A DNA stretch of 25,132 nt from Candidatus Woesearchaeota archaeon (GCA_018302165.1 JAGWAA010000005.1:1-25132); one strand, 5' to 3'. Shown: positions 7,088 to 15,870, numbered from the stretch's first letter. Numbers and translations are program-made. Notes: a model not told the origin generated them from the letters alone.

Positions 7088-8313
7088 TTTTTCTTTGTTT
7101 TAGATAGCTCTTCATAGATTGAATGTACCCATTGAGCAGACCTGAAAACTGGATAAATTGTAAAGTATATTAATATTACTAATGGAAACTTCCAAGGTTC
7201 ATTAATTCTTTTATAAGCAAAAATATAGATTAATAAACAAGCTAAAAGAGAAACAACAATAGGGAAATAAAGTATTAAATTAACATTAAGTAATGAATGA
7301 TAAATATTTGGTATTTGCCAGCCGTTAAAATATTCTAAACCCAAAGAAAATATTTTTGAGACCCAAATAAAAACTTTATCTGAGAGGTTATAGACCATCA
7401 AAGAAAACATCATTAATACGATTATTAATGAAAAAATATTTAATGGTAATTGAAACCAGCCTAGAGTTCCATAATTCTTGTTAAAAGCCATACTTTTGTA
7501 TTTGATAGTATTATGAATAAAACCTCTGTACCATCTAACACGTTGTTTCCAAAACCATTTGAATGAATTTGGGACAAATGTATAAGTAAAACTGTTTGAT
7601 GCTAATATAACTTTATAACCATGATAGCGCATTCGCATTCCAACTTCGAAATCCTCAGTTAAATTATTTTCATCAAAACCACCATACTTATCAAAAAATG
7701 ATTTTCTATAGACGCTTAATGCACCATGGGTAGTTTGAAGAGTATTAATTTTTGACATTAATAATCTAATATAAGAAGAGAATACATATTCAATTTGCTG
7801 AAGTTTCTCATAAAAAGTTCTTGGTTGATTGACTTTGATTATACTAATAACTGCACCAATATTTGGTTCAAATAAATACATCATTTCCTTAAGAGAATCT
7901 TTCATAACAATAGTATCAGCATCTACACAACCAACATATTCAGAAGTAACATATTTTAAACCTTCATTAAATGCGTGAGCTTTCATATGATTTGGAGCTC
8001 TAGCTTTTTGGACTAATGTTATATTTAAAGAAGGATAAGAAGAAATAAATTTTTGGATTAAAGATTCAGTGTTATCAGTTGAACCATGATTTACTGCAAT
8101 AATTTGAAGCTTATCTTTAGGATAATCTAAATTTGCAATCGAGTGAAGAGTTTTCCAAACACCACAGCCAACATTCCAGCAGGGAACAATTAAACTTATT
8201 GAAGGATAAATATAATTTTTTCTTTCAGGTTCTTTTAAAAAAGTAACTTGGAGCCAAAATATACCTATAAATAAACTAAAAAATGTTACAAACCAAATCA
8301 ATACTTCAATCAT
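7081..8313 (-). CDS. Processive family 2 glycosyltransferase (membrane)
   Basis: 410 aa. A membrane helix (3-22) precedes a cytoplasmic GT-A domain: SLIVPCWN (40-47), the DAD metal-binding motif (131-133), TED with the catalytic Asp (219-221) and QRVRW (257-261). These are the D, DxD, D, QxxRW signatures of processive beta-glycosyltransferases such as cellulose, chitin and poly-GlcNAc synthases. Three or four C-terminal membrane helices follow (about 280-400). At the usual DDGSTD nucleotide loop it reads NHGSTD (75-80), a substitution worth noting. It probably makes an envelope polysaccharide or extends a lipid-linked glycan from a nucleotide sugar. The start overlaps the stop of the STT3-like gene (ATGATTGA, 8 bp), and the end overlaps the thioredoxin-fold gene. 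Confidence 0.88.
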   Translation of the reverse strand: MIEVLIWFVTFFSLFIGIFWLQVTFLKEPERKNYIYPSISLIVPCWNVGCGVWKTLHSIANLDYPKDKLQIIAVNHGSTDNTESLIQKFISSYPSLNITLVQKARAPNHMKAHAFNEGLKYVTSEYVGCVDADTIVMKDSLKEMMYLFEPNIGAVISIIKVNQPRTFYEKLQQIEYVFSSYIRLLMSKINTLQTTHGALSVYRKSFFDKYGGFDENNLTEDFEVGMRMRYHGYKVILASNSFTYTFVPNSFKWFWKQRVRWYRGFIHNTIKYKSMAFNKNYGTLGWFQLPLNIFSLIIVLMMFSLMVYNLSDKVFIWVSKIFSLGLEYFNGWQIPNIYHSLLNVNLILYFPIVVSLLACLLIYIFAYKRINEPWKFPLVILIYFTIYPVFRSAQWVHSIYEELSKTKKKW

Positions 8314-9739
8314 CTCTGTTTACTCTCCAAATCTGTATACCATTTCTATTGTACATAGTATAATAATTTTTTGTATACTGAAGAATAAATAATAAACCTT
8401 CTGTATCAGATTCCCATAAATTTTCGCGCATTTCTTGATCAATCCAAATATATTTAATGTTATATTTAGTTAAAATATTAGTAGAGTTAGTTAAATCTCT
8501 GTAATAGTAAAGATTGTTTAGATCATTATATCTTTCTTCTGGGTTTAGAGCAAATAAATAATTATCGTCAATTACACTTTTATGACCTGCAAAATTTATC
8601 CAAACACCATTAGTAGGACTAGAAATAACAACACTTGATTCTAATGTTGAAAGGTATTCAATTGCTTCTAAAGTTTCTTTATCAGGCATTGAATCAATAA
8701 GATGATTTACTTGTGAAATTGAAGAAAATATCAAGCCTAGTAATAAAATAAGAGTAATAAAAGATTTGTATTGGTAACTTGACCAATGGATATCAAATAA
8801 TTTAATCAAACCTAAAGCTGCAAGAATTGCTAATAATATACTCAAAAAAACTAATGCTTCAGTTATAAAAAAAGACATAAGTAAAAATATTCCTATTGAT
8901 AAAAAATAGAATGGAGAGGAATATTTTTTTGACCAGGAATTAATTGCACCAAATAGGGATAAAATAACTACAAATAACCCTAAACCATAAGCACTTCCTA
9001 AGTCAAATAATACTTTACTAAAGAATAAGAATTGTCCTTCAAGAGGTGGAGAGAAATTCGTGAATGAACCTGTTAGAAAGAAAATGAGAGAGTAATATAT
9101 TAATAAGGATATTGAAGAGATTAGAAGAGAATAAATAAAAAGAGATTTTCTGTCTTTCTTTATAAAAAAGGTATATAAGAATAAAAATATATAGAAACAC
9201 AAAGCAATTTTAGGATTACAAAAAGGGAGTAATAATGCAATAGGAAGAAGATAATATTTGAATTTTTTATTGAGATATAAATAGAAACCTAAAATTGAAA
9301 AAAATATTGCTAAAGTTAGTGAATTATAAAAACTGAAAACATAAATAAAAGCAGGAGATAATGAAATTATTAATAGAGATAAATTGCGCCAGCGCAAATC
9401 TTCAATAAAAATGGATAAGATTTTACTTAGAAGAAAAAAAGAAATAATTCCTAATATGTAAGGAAGGACTGTTATTAAAAATGTTGGAGCTGGAATTAAG
9501 AATAATGCATTTACAAAAGAATATGCTGCAATCCTACCACCATAACTTAAGGAGTCATAAAAAGAGAAATCTGAAGCTAAACGGTGATATAGAAAAGGAT
9601 CAGTACCAACCCAAGGACCTTTTAATATAGGGACGATTAATAAGAATAATAACATAATTCCAAATATAAGGTATTTAGCATACCACTTTGTAAATAGTTG
9701 CAAATTCATTTTTATAAACTTCCTTGAAACAGGTTTCAT
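8306..9739 (-). CDS. STT3-like GT-C membrane protein (paralogue 1)
   Basis: 477 aa from ATG 9739. About 11 hydrophobic helices and a soluble C-terminal domain of roughly 125 residues. The first outside loop has GTDPFLYHRLA then DSLSYGG, the arrangement seen in STT3/AglB-type enzymes (acidic residue, His/Arg, then DP..S.GG). The C-terminal domain has VVISSPTNGVWINFAGHKS, aligning by pattern to the WWDYG region of STT3, but the WWD residues are absent. It is therefore GT-C related, and whether it is an active oligosaccharyltransferase is doubtful. It overlaps the end of the upstream paralogue by about 65 bp. The ATG at 9709 (MNLQLFTKW) would shorten the overlap and still keep the first membrane helix, so the start is uncertain. 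Sequence style suggests an old duplication with the 9675-11138 gene. Confidence 0.72.
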   Translation of the reverse strand: MKPVSRKFIKMNLQLFTKWYAKYLIFGIMLLFLLIVPILKGPWVGTDPFLYHRLASDFSFYDSLSYGGRIAAYSFVNALFLIPAPTFLITVLPYILGIISFFLLSKILSIFIEDLRWRNLSLLIISLSPAFIYVFSFYNSLTLAIFFSILGFYLYLNKKFKYYLLPIALLLPFCNPKIALCFYIFLFLYTFFIKKDRKSLFIYSLLISSISLLIYYSLIFFLTGSFTNFSPPLEGQFLFFSKVLFDLGSAYGLGLFVVILSLFGAINSWSKKYSSPFYFLSIGIFLLMSFFITEALVFLSILLAILAALGLIKLFDIHWSSYQYKSFITLILLLGLIFSSISQVNHLIDSMPDKETLEAIEYLSTLESSVVISSPTNGVWINFAGHKSVIDDNYLFALNPEERYNDLNNLYYYRDLTNSTNILTKYNIKYIWIDQEMRENLWESDTEGLLFILQYTKNYYTMYNRNGIQIWRVNRDD

Positions 9740-11138
9740 CAATTGTATAAGTTAATGTTTCGATATTATAAAGTTCTTTTGATTTTTGGGAAAAGTAAAT
9801 ATAATCTACATTATACTTGTCTAATACTTTTTTAGCTTTAATTAAAGATTCGGTTTTAAACAAAAGATTAACATCAGATATTCTATCTTCAGCATTAATA
9901 AATTGGTTATCGATAATGTTAGTTCTATCTGAAATAGAAATAATTAAATTACCTTCATAAACATTTGCAGCAACCACGCTATCTCGAGGAGTATTAAACT
10001 TAAACCATTGTAAAGCATCAATCTCAGATTGTTGGATATTCTCATTAATTACTGATGATGATGCATAAATTGAAGGAATTATTAAACTGGCAATAGAGAT
10101 TAATACTAAAAGGATAATAAAAAATTTCTCATAAGAGAATAATTTTGTAATAAAAATATATTTTCTGAAATTGAAAAAAGTTATTCCAGATAAAATACAT
10201 AATACTACTGAGAGAAAAATTAAACCTTCTTTAAAAGGAATTAAACGTAATAACAAAAGTGTGAAATCAGCAAGAATAATTGAACTTAAAAGAGTAATAA
10301 TCGTATTCTTTTTTTTGTAAAGGATTATACCAATAATACCTAAAATCAAGGGAATAATACCAATTAAAGTAATTGTTTCAAGCAAATTAAAATTTTGGAA
10401 AATATTACCATAAATTTCTAATGGGACGTCCTCCCAAATTGCAGAAAGGCCTTCAGTTAAATAAACTGATTTATATAAAATCAAATTGACTAGTAAAAGA
10501 AAAGAAATAACCAAACCTAAAGCTTCATACTCTTGAGATTTAATTTCTAAAGATTGTGAGAGCATTAAAAGGCCAAAAATAATAAAAGTAAATAATAAAA
10601 GTAAGTTCAATGGATCTAAAAGAATTAAAAATATAGAGATATATAAAAAAATAGATTGCCTACTACGAATTTTTAAAAATAAATAAATTGCTAAAAAGAA
10701 TAAAGGGATATATGCACTGACTACAGAGATTTGATTTAATGTTAAAGTTAAGAAAGTAGGAATAAATGCACTCAAAGACGCTGCAAATAAAGAAGAATTA
10801 TCATCAGGAGTAATTTCCTTAGAAAGTAAGAAAACTATAAAGACAATTAAGCTGCTTAACAAACAAGGCAAAATCTTGTAAATAACTTCTGGAAAAATTA
10901 TATCAAAAATTCCTAGGAAATAATGATAAATGTGAGTATCAAGGATGTAATTTCCACCATAACTTAAAGGGTCAAAAATAAGAGGAACAAAATTTTCAGA
11001 AATATATTTAGAGTGTCTTAAATTGAAATAAGCATTATCACTGCTATAAAAAGGGACTTGCAAAGCAAAAAATAATTGAAAAATAAATGAGGATAGAAAA
11101 ATCAATAGCAAAATTATGTGAACTCTATTTAGCTTCAT
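9675..11138 (-). CDS. STT3-like GT-C membrane protein (paralogue 2)
   Basis: 487 aa. N-terminal signal-anchor helix (8-26), then about ten further hydrophobic helices to about residue 360 and a soluble C-terminal domain. The first loop holds SSDNAYFNLRHSKYI (D34, R41), FDPLSYGG (55-62) and H69/H72, fitting the STT3/AglB-like layout of the GT-C fold. The C-terminal domain has DSVVAANVYEGNLIISISD, parallel to the WWDYG region but without WWD. Likely substrates are lipid-linked sugars. The exact reaction is unknown. The start overlaps the scpB stop (ATGA, 4 bp), so it is translated from the scpB-headed transcript. It is clearly the sister of the next gene by the shared loop motif and tail layout. 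Confidence 0.73.
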   Translation of the reverse strand: MKLNRVHIILLLIFLSSFIFQLFFALQVPFYSSDNAYFNLRHSKYISENFVPLIFDPLSYGGNYILDTHIYHYFLGIFDIIFPEVIYKILPCLLSSLIVFIVFLLSKEITPDDNSSLFAASLSAFIPTFLTLTLNQISVVSAYIPLFFLAIYLFLKIRSRQSIFLYISIFLILLDPLNLLLLFTFIIFGLLMLSQSLEIKSQEYEALGLVISFLLLVNLILYKSVYLTEGLSAIWEDVPLEIYGNIFQNFNLLETITLIGIIPLILGIIGIILYKKKNTIITLLSSIILADFTLLLLRLIPFKEGLIFLSVVLCILSGITFFNFRKYIFITKLFSYEKFFIILLVLISIASLIIPSIYASSSVINENIQQSEIDALQWFKFNTPRDSVVAANVYEGNLIISISDRTNIIDNQFINAEDRISDVNLLFKTESLIKAKKVLDKYNVDYIYFSQKSKELYNIETLTYTIDETCFKEVYKNEFATIYKVVC

Positions 11139-11848
11139 GATTTAGTCCCGAAGTCATCAGGGTTTAATTTCTCTAAGACTTCTGGAGAAGTTTTTTGGAT
11201 TTCTAAAACAACCTGTTCGGGTAATAGCTTGATGCGTTTTTTAGGAGCAATCTTTATTTTAACTTCTTCTATTGCCTTTTCAGTTTCAGGAGTTATTTCT
11301 AAGACAGCAGGAGATTCTTCAATCTTTTTTGAATCTTCATTTAATTTAGATTGACGTTCAGCAACTTCAGTCATTTTTTGTTTTAAAGTTTCCTCAACAA
11401 CATCAAAATAATCAAAAAATTTTGAAGCTAATTTAAGTCTTCTAGTCCTACCAGATTTTTCAGTTGTAATAAATTCCATCTCCTTCAAAGCATGGATATG
11501 ATCATAAGCAGTATTACCTCGCATTTTGATAATATCAGACTGCAATGCAGGTTGTTTGTAAGCAATTAATGCTAAAGTTGCTTGAGTCGGAGTATCTAAT
11601 TCACAATTTGAAACTAATCTTGTTGACAAAGAATTATATTCACGTTTTATGTTTAATCTATACTTGCCTTCATCAAAAAATATTTCTAGACCTGAAGGTC
11701 TTTGGATATAATCATTAATTAATCCATTTAAAGCCTCTTGAATTGCACCAATGCTCCCTATATTACAAAAATTTGCGATTTCTTCTGTAGTCATAGCACG
11801 GCCAGTCATGAAAAGTACTGCTTCAATCTTATTTTTTAAATCTTGCAT
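11135..11848 (-). CDS. scpB: Segregation and condensation protein B (ScpB)
   Basis: 237 aa. Two winged-helix domains: residues 1-75 (LKNKIEAVLFMTGRAMTTEEIA, then SGLEIF.EGKYRL) and 85-150 with the family hallmark LDTPTQATLALIAYKQPA and a GNTAYDHIHALKEMEFI helix, then RTRRLKLASKFFDYF. ScpB is a kite subunit that binds ScpA/kleisin on SMC and helps condense the chromosome. A Lys/Glu-rich tail of about 70 residues extends beyond the usual core. No scpA or smc is seen in this window. Its ATG has a box at leaderless spacing, and it heads a run of overlapping glycosylation genes, an odd pairing for a chromosome-structure protein. Confidence 0.87.
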   Translation of the reverse strand: MQDLKNKIEAVLFMTGRAMTTEEIANFCNIGSIGAIQEALNGLINDYIQRPSGLEIFFDEGKYRLNIKREYNSLSTRLVSNCELDTPTQATLALIAYKQPALQSDIIKMRGNTAYDHIHALKEMEFITTEKSGRTRRLKLASKFFDYFDVVEETLKQKMTEVAERQSKLNEDSKKIEESPAVLEITPETEKAIEEVKIKIAPKKRIKLLPEQVVLEIQKTSPEVLEKLNPDDFGTKS

Positions 11849-11869
11849 AGTCGGGAATAAGAGAAAGAG

Positions 11870-11879
11870 GTTTAAAAAG
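11870..11879 (-). promoter_or_regulatory. TATA-like box for the scpB-glycosylation operon
   Basis: On the minus strand CTTTTTAAAC is centred about 27 nt upstream of the scpB start at 11848. It probably drives the whole overlapping set down to 6437. Confidence 0.55.
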
Positions 11880-11907
11880 TTTCTGATGATGGTTTATTTA
11901 TAAAGGA

Positions 11908-13395
11908 TTAATTTAAAGAATATCTTAAAATAGCTGCAATCTTACCAAGCTGTTTTAATTGCTCACCCTCTGGAGTATCAATACTAATAATGATAAACTC
12001 GGCACCAGATTCTTCGCATTTATCTTCAAATTTCTCAACAATACTATCATCTAATGCTTCTGATACTAAAAGTTTCTCAACTGCTCCCAATTCTAAAGCC
12101 CTTTCAACTTCTGTTAAACCATAAGCAACTTTATTGGGTTCTGTTGCTAATAATTTGAAAAATTTATTCATAATATCTTTTTCTTCAGTAATCGCTTCTT
12201 TGATTAAAATATCACTACTCTTTTCTACTAATTCTCGCAAACCAAAGGAACCTGTATAAGCTAAATCTTGAACACCAACAACTTTTCTCCGAAGCTGTTC
12301 GTTAAGGAAACCTTCATCTAAGAAATGATTCTTTGTCATTCCTGGACCACCAACTAAAATCCCTTTCATATCTTTGACTTCTAAAAATGCATTGTTTGCA
12401 GCTTCGCTAATACGATTGAAAAATTCTTTAGTTGCTTCTTCTCTTATTCTTGCAAATCTTTGAGCAGAATTATGAACTACTAAACTCTCTGCAATAAAGT
12501 TTTCATTTTCAACTTTAATATCAATTAATCTTACTTCTTTTTCTTCAATAATAATTGTTTTGATTATTTCACCCTTTCCATTCTCATTAAGTAAAAGCAT
12601 TCCTGGTTCTAATTCTTCAGCAGGTTTTTGGGAACCATCCTCTAAAAAAAATAAATGGTCACCGGAAGCAGAAATTTCTTCTTCAGTTGTAATCTTATAA
12701 ATTTTATTTTTATTAACATCCCATTTTTCTAAAACTTTTGTTGGAATTAATTCTCTTTTTTTAAAATCAAAACTCATTAATTCGTCACCAACAGCAACCT
12801 CATCTAAATGAACCCATTGACCATCAGCTAATTCAACTGCCGTCTCTGGATATAAACATTGGCCACCAGCTCTAGTCTTGCCAGGTACTGCTGAAGTCAA
12901 TTCAGTAATTTCTTGAATTTGAGTACCCTTCAAAAAACCAATATTTGCTTCTCTTTTATCTAAAACAATAAGACCATACATATCTTTTACTTCAGACATT
13001 TCTTTTAATGCATCAAGAATAAAAGTTTGGTCACATCTGTAAAGACGAATTTTTAATGCCTGTGGGGGTTCAATAGCAAATACTTGAATATCAGGTTTTC
13101 CATCTTTATCAGAAATATCACCAGAGAAAACTGCTAATCCATTATCAGGAGTTTTTTTGTATAATCGTAAGTGGCGAATCATTCTTTCTAGAGAATCAAT
13201 GACATGTTGTTGAGTAGTTTTATCCTTGATATTAGAAGCAGTGCCTTGCTCTTGCATTAAATGTTGGATAATTTTTATAATATCATAACCTGCAGGGACA
13301 TAGACAGAAACTAATTCAGTATGACGACCACGAATCTTCTCCAAACTACGTATAAAACGTTTAAGTTTCTGTTTTTCTTTTGTATTAATTCCCAT
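11908..13395 (-). CDS. prf1: Archaeal peptide chain release factor aRF1, intein-containing
   Basis: 495-aa precursor: 365 aa of release factor plus a 130-aa intein (residues 180-309). aRF1 recognises stop codons in the ribosomal A site and triggers peptide release. N-domain features: TASNIKD (52-58), where the family has TASNIKS, and YRCDQTF (119-125), the YxCxxxF motif. The catalytic GGQ is residues 177-179, and the intein begins at the next residue. After excision the chain continues SAQRFARIREE, as usual. The mature protein is short (aRF1 is usually about 410-420 aa). The zinc/minidomain stretch between SEALDD (446-451) and AEFIIISIDTPEGEQL appears to be missing. LGKIAAILRY ends the C-domain. 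It has its own box at 13419-13428 and lies 39 bp after ValRS on the same strand. Confidence 0.93.
   Translation of the reverse strand: MGINTKEKQKLKRFIRSLEKIRGRHTELVSVYVPAGYDIIKIIQHLMQEQGTASNIKDKTTQQHVIDSLERMIRHLRLYKKTPDNGLAVFSGDISDKDGKPDIQVFAIEPPQALKIRLYRCDQTFILDALKEMSEVKDMYGLIVLDKREANIGFLKGTQIQEITELTSAVPGKTRAGGQCLYPETAVELADGQWVHLDEVAVGDELMSFDFKKRELIPTKVLEKWDVNKNKIYKITTEEEISASGDHLFFLEDGSQKPAEELEPGMLLLNENGKGEIIKTIIIEEKEVRLIDIKVENENFIAESLVVHNSAQRFARIREEATKEFFNRISEAANNAFLEVKDMKGILVGGPGMTKNHFLDEGFLNEQLRRKVVGVQDLAYTGSFGLRELVEKSSDILIKEAITEEKDIMNKFFKLLATEPNKVAYGLTEVERALELGAVEKLLVSEALDDSIVEKFEDKCEESGAEFIIISIDTPEGEQLKQLGKIAAILRYSLN
12469..12858 (-). mobile_element. Mini-intein in aRF1, directly after the GGQ motif
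   Basis: 130 aa, residues 180-309 of the precursor. It starts with Cys180 (block A, CLYPETAVELADGQW), has a block B-like ISASGDHLFF with H247, a block F-like EVRLIDIKVENENFIAES, and ends VVHN (H308, N309) before Ser310. These are the standard protein-splicing elements. There is no LAGLIDADG or other endonuclease domain, so it is a mini-intein. The insertion sits between Gln179 of GGQ and the SAQRF that follows it in all release factors. The gene should be non-functional unless splicing works. Confidence 0.93.
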
Positions 13396-13418
13396 TGTAA
13401 ATAAAGTATTTGTATTTT

Positions 13419-13428
13419 CTATTTAAAG
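13419..13428 (-). promoter_or_regulatory. TATA-like box for aRF1
   Basis: On the minus strand CTTTAAATAG is centred about 28-29 nt upstream of the aRF1 start at 13395. It lies in the short gap after the ValRS stop codon (13435). Confidence 0.5.
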
Positions 13429-13434
13429 CTATTG

Positions 13435-15819
13435 TCAAAGTATTATTTGTAGTTCTTTACCGAAAGATATCTTTTCAGCTTTAGTAACAGACTTCAAATC
13501 TTCTATGAAACCTTTAACCTCAGATTCCTTGAAAGGTAAGACAATTTCTTTTACAGGTGCTTTTAAGGATAAACTTTTTTGAGATTTCTCTTTTCTAACT
13601 TCAGAAATAATTTCAATTAATTGATTGCCAATTTTTTCGTTTTTTTCATCGATTAAAGAAGCTTCTGAAATTGGCCATGAACATAAATGAATAGATTTTA
13701 TTTTCTCTTTTTCTGAGAAATACATATGGTAAATTTCTTCAGTAATATAAGGAATGAATGGTGCAAATAATTTGATTATAGATAATAATAAATTGTATAG
13801 GGTATATTGTGCTGAAGATCTTTCTTGTATCCCACGTGTATCAGGATTATATAATCTATCTTTTGAGATTTCTAAATAATTATCACAAAAATCTTTCCAA
13901 AAAAATAATTCTACATCAGCTTTAACTTTGTAATAATCATAATTATCAAAATTCTTTGTTGAATTTGAAATTAATTTATTTAATTTTGTTAAAATCCAAA
14001 TATCAAATGATTGTAGTTGCTTTGGCTTTGATTTTAAATCTTGAAGTTGGGGAAGAGTAAATTTAGAAGAATTCCATAATTTTGTAACTGTTTTTTGTCC
14101 AGTCATTAAATCTTTTTCTAAATATCTCATATCATCACCAAGTTTTGAACCAGCAGCCCAAAATCTTAGCGCATCAGCAGAATATTTCTCTAAGACTATA
14201 GCCGGTTCTACAGCATTGCCTTTAGACTTATGCATAGCTTCACCTTTTGGATCTAAAACATGGCCTGAAATGGTTATTTCTTTCCAAGGAACTTTATTCT
14301 CATGGTAAATTCCTTTAACAATTGTATAGAAAGCCCAAGTACGAATAATGTCATGCGCCTGTGGACGAAGACTACAAGGATACATTTCCATACTTGCATC
14401 AAAGTTTTTATCTTTTGCCCAGTTCAAAATAATTTGTGGACTAACACTAGATGTAGCCCATGTATCCATAACATCATTTTCAGCAGTAAATTCTGAAGAA
14501 CCACATTTGCATTTCTTAGAAGGTTTTTTTGCAATTGGATCAATAGGTAGTTCAGATTCATTAGCAACTATAATTTCATTGCATTTTTTACAAATCCACA
14601 ATGGAAATGGAATTCCAAAGTGTCTCTGACGAGAAATGCACCAATCCCAATTTAAACCTTCAATCCAATGTTTGTAACGTGTGAACATATATTCTGGATA
14701 CCACTTAATGTTTTTACCGACATCAATGAATTTTTGTTTGTTATCTAAAATTTTTATGAACCATTGTTTTGTAGACAAGAATTCAATTTCAGTACCACAA
14801 CGTTCGTGGACATTAACAATATGTTTAATAGGTTTTTTTGAAATTAATAATCCTTGTTTATCTAAGTCAGCAAGTATTTGTTTTCTTGCTTCTTTTATTG
14901 TTAAGCCTTCATATTGTTTTGCCAAAGAATTTATTTTTCCATCAGAAGTAATTATTATTCTTGGAGTTAATTTTCTTTTTGCAATAGCCTCTGCATCATA
15001 TTTATCACCCCAAGAACAAACCATCATTGCACCAGAACCTTTTTCTGGATCTGCAGATTCATCTGCGAAGATTGGAACTTTATAATTAAATAATGGTACA
15101 AGAATATTTTTACCAATAAGATTTGTATATCTCTTATCAGAAGGATGGACATAAACACAGACACAAGCACCAATAAGTTCTGGTCTCGTAGTTGCGATTG
15201 TAATCTTCTTTCCATTTTCTAATGAAAAATTAACATCGTTGAAAGTTGAATCTAATTCTTTATCCTCTAATTCTGCTTGGGCAATTGCAGTTTGACAATG
15301 AACACACCACATTGTTGGAGCTGTTTGTTGATATATTAAATTTTTCTTGTATAAATCTAAGAAAGACATTTGCGAAGTTTTAATACAATGTTTGTCAATT
15401 GTTGAATATGAATTTGAAAAATCGCAACTCATTCCAATAATTTTCCAATCTTCAATAAATTCTGGAAGTATTTCTTTTACAGTATTATCACAGAGTTCAA
15501 CAAATTCATTACGAGGCATTTTTGTGGATTTAACATTTTTTAATTTTTCAACTAATTTTTCAGTAGGTAAACCATTGTTATCAGTACCGAAAGGGTAAAA
15601 TACATTATAGCCAGCCATTCTTTTGTAACGAGCTATGAAATCTTGTTGTGAATATGAAAAAGCGTGACCTATATGCATCTTTCCAGAAACTGTTGGTGGA
15701 GGAGTATCAATAGAATAAATATTTCCTTTATTCTTTTTAGAAAATTTGAAAATACCTTCTGATTCCCAAAATCTTCTCCATTTTAATTCAGATTCCTTAA
15801 AGTTATAATTTTCAGCCAT
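13435..15819 (-). CDS. valS: Valyl-tRNA synthetase, archaeal type
   Basis: 794 aa, class I synthetase that charges tRNA-Val. PPPTVSGKMHIGHAF carries the HIGH motif (49-52), followed by GTDNNGLPTE. The CP1 editing domain has the ATTRPELIG loop (209-217). Zinc-knuckle cysteines occur at C172/C175, C410/C413 and C437/C439. The KMSKS loop reads AMHKSKGN (528-535), a variant with His before the KSK core. The anticodon-binding helical domain runs about 600-730, and a short C-terminal domain follows. Length suits archaeal ValRS. PPPTVSG and the GTDNNGLP signature distinguish ValRS from IleRS and LeuRS. It is divergent from the GGDEF gene and upstream of aRF1 on the same strand. The start at 15819 gives the expected N-terminus. 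Confidence 0.93.
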   Translation of the reverse strand: MAENYNFKESELKWRRFWESEGIFKFSKKNKGNIYSIDTPPPTVSGKMHIGHAFSYSQQDFIARYKRMAGYNVFYPFGTDNNGLPTEKLVEKLKNVKSTKMPRNEFVELCDNTVKEILPEFIEDWKIIGMSCDFSNSYSTIDKHCIKTSQMSFLDLYKKNLIYQQTAPTMWCVHCQTAIAQAELEDKELDSTFNDVNFSLENGKKITIATTRPELIGACVCVYVHPSDKRYTNLIGKNILVPLFNYKVPIFADESADPEKGSGAMMVCSWGDKYDAEAIAKRKLTPRIIITSDGKINSLAKQYEGLTIKEARKQILADLDKQGLLISKKPIKHIVNVHERCGTEIEFLSTKQWFIKILDNKQKFIDVGKNIKWYPEYMFTRYKHWIEGLNWDWCISRQRHFGIPFPLWICKKCNEIIVANESELPIDPIAKKPSKKCKCGSSEFTAENDVMDTWATSSVSPQIILNWAKDKNFDASMEMYPCSLRPQAHDIIRTWAFYTIVKGIYHENKVPWKEITISGHVLDPKGEAMHKSKGNAVEPAIVLEKYSADALRFWAAGSKLGDDMRYLEKDLMTGQKTVTKLWNSSKFTLPQLQDLKSKPKQLQSFDIWILTKLNKLISNSTKNFDNYDYYKVKADVELFFWKDFCDNYLEISKDRLYNPDTRGIQERSSAQYTLYNLLLSIIKLFAPFIPYITEEIYHMYFSEKEKIKSIHLCSWPISEASLIDEKNEKIGNQLIEIISEVRKEKSQKSLSLKAPVKEIVLPFKESEVKGFIEDLKSVTKAEKISFGKELQIIL

Positions 15820-15844
15820 AATATATAAAATTAAACTTTTATAC

Positions 15845-15853
15845 TATTTAAAT
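15845..15853 (-). promoter_or_regulatory. Possible TATA-like box for ValRS
   Basis: TATTTAAAT (minus strand ATTTAAATA) is centred about 30 nt upstream of the ValRS start, slightly farther than the other boxes here. A second candidate, AGTATAAAAG, is centred at about 15842 (23 nt). Either could be used. Confidence 0.35.
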
Positions 15854-15870
15854 GCTTTTTGATGGGAAAG

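Noticed and set aside
12856..12858. In-frame insertion in aRF1 as a family-specific domain
   Set aside because: Cys1, block B and F patterns and the terminal HN before Ser are those of an intein.
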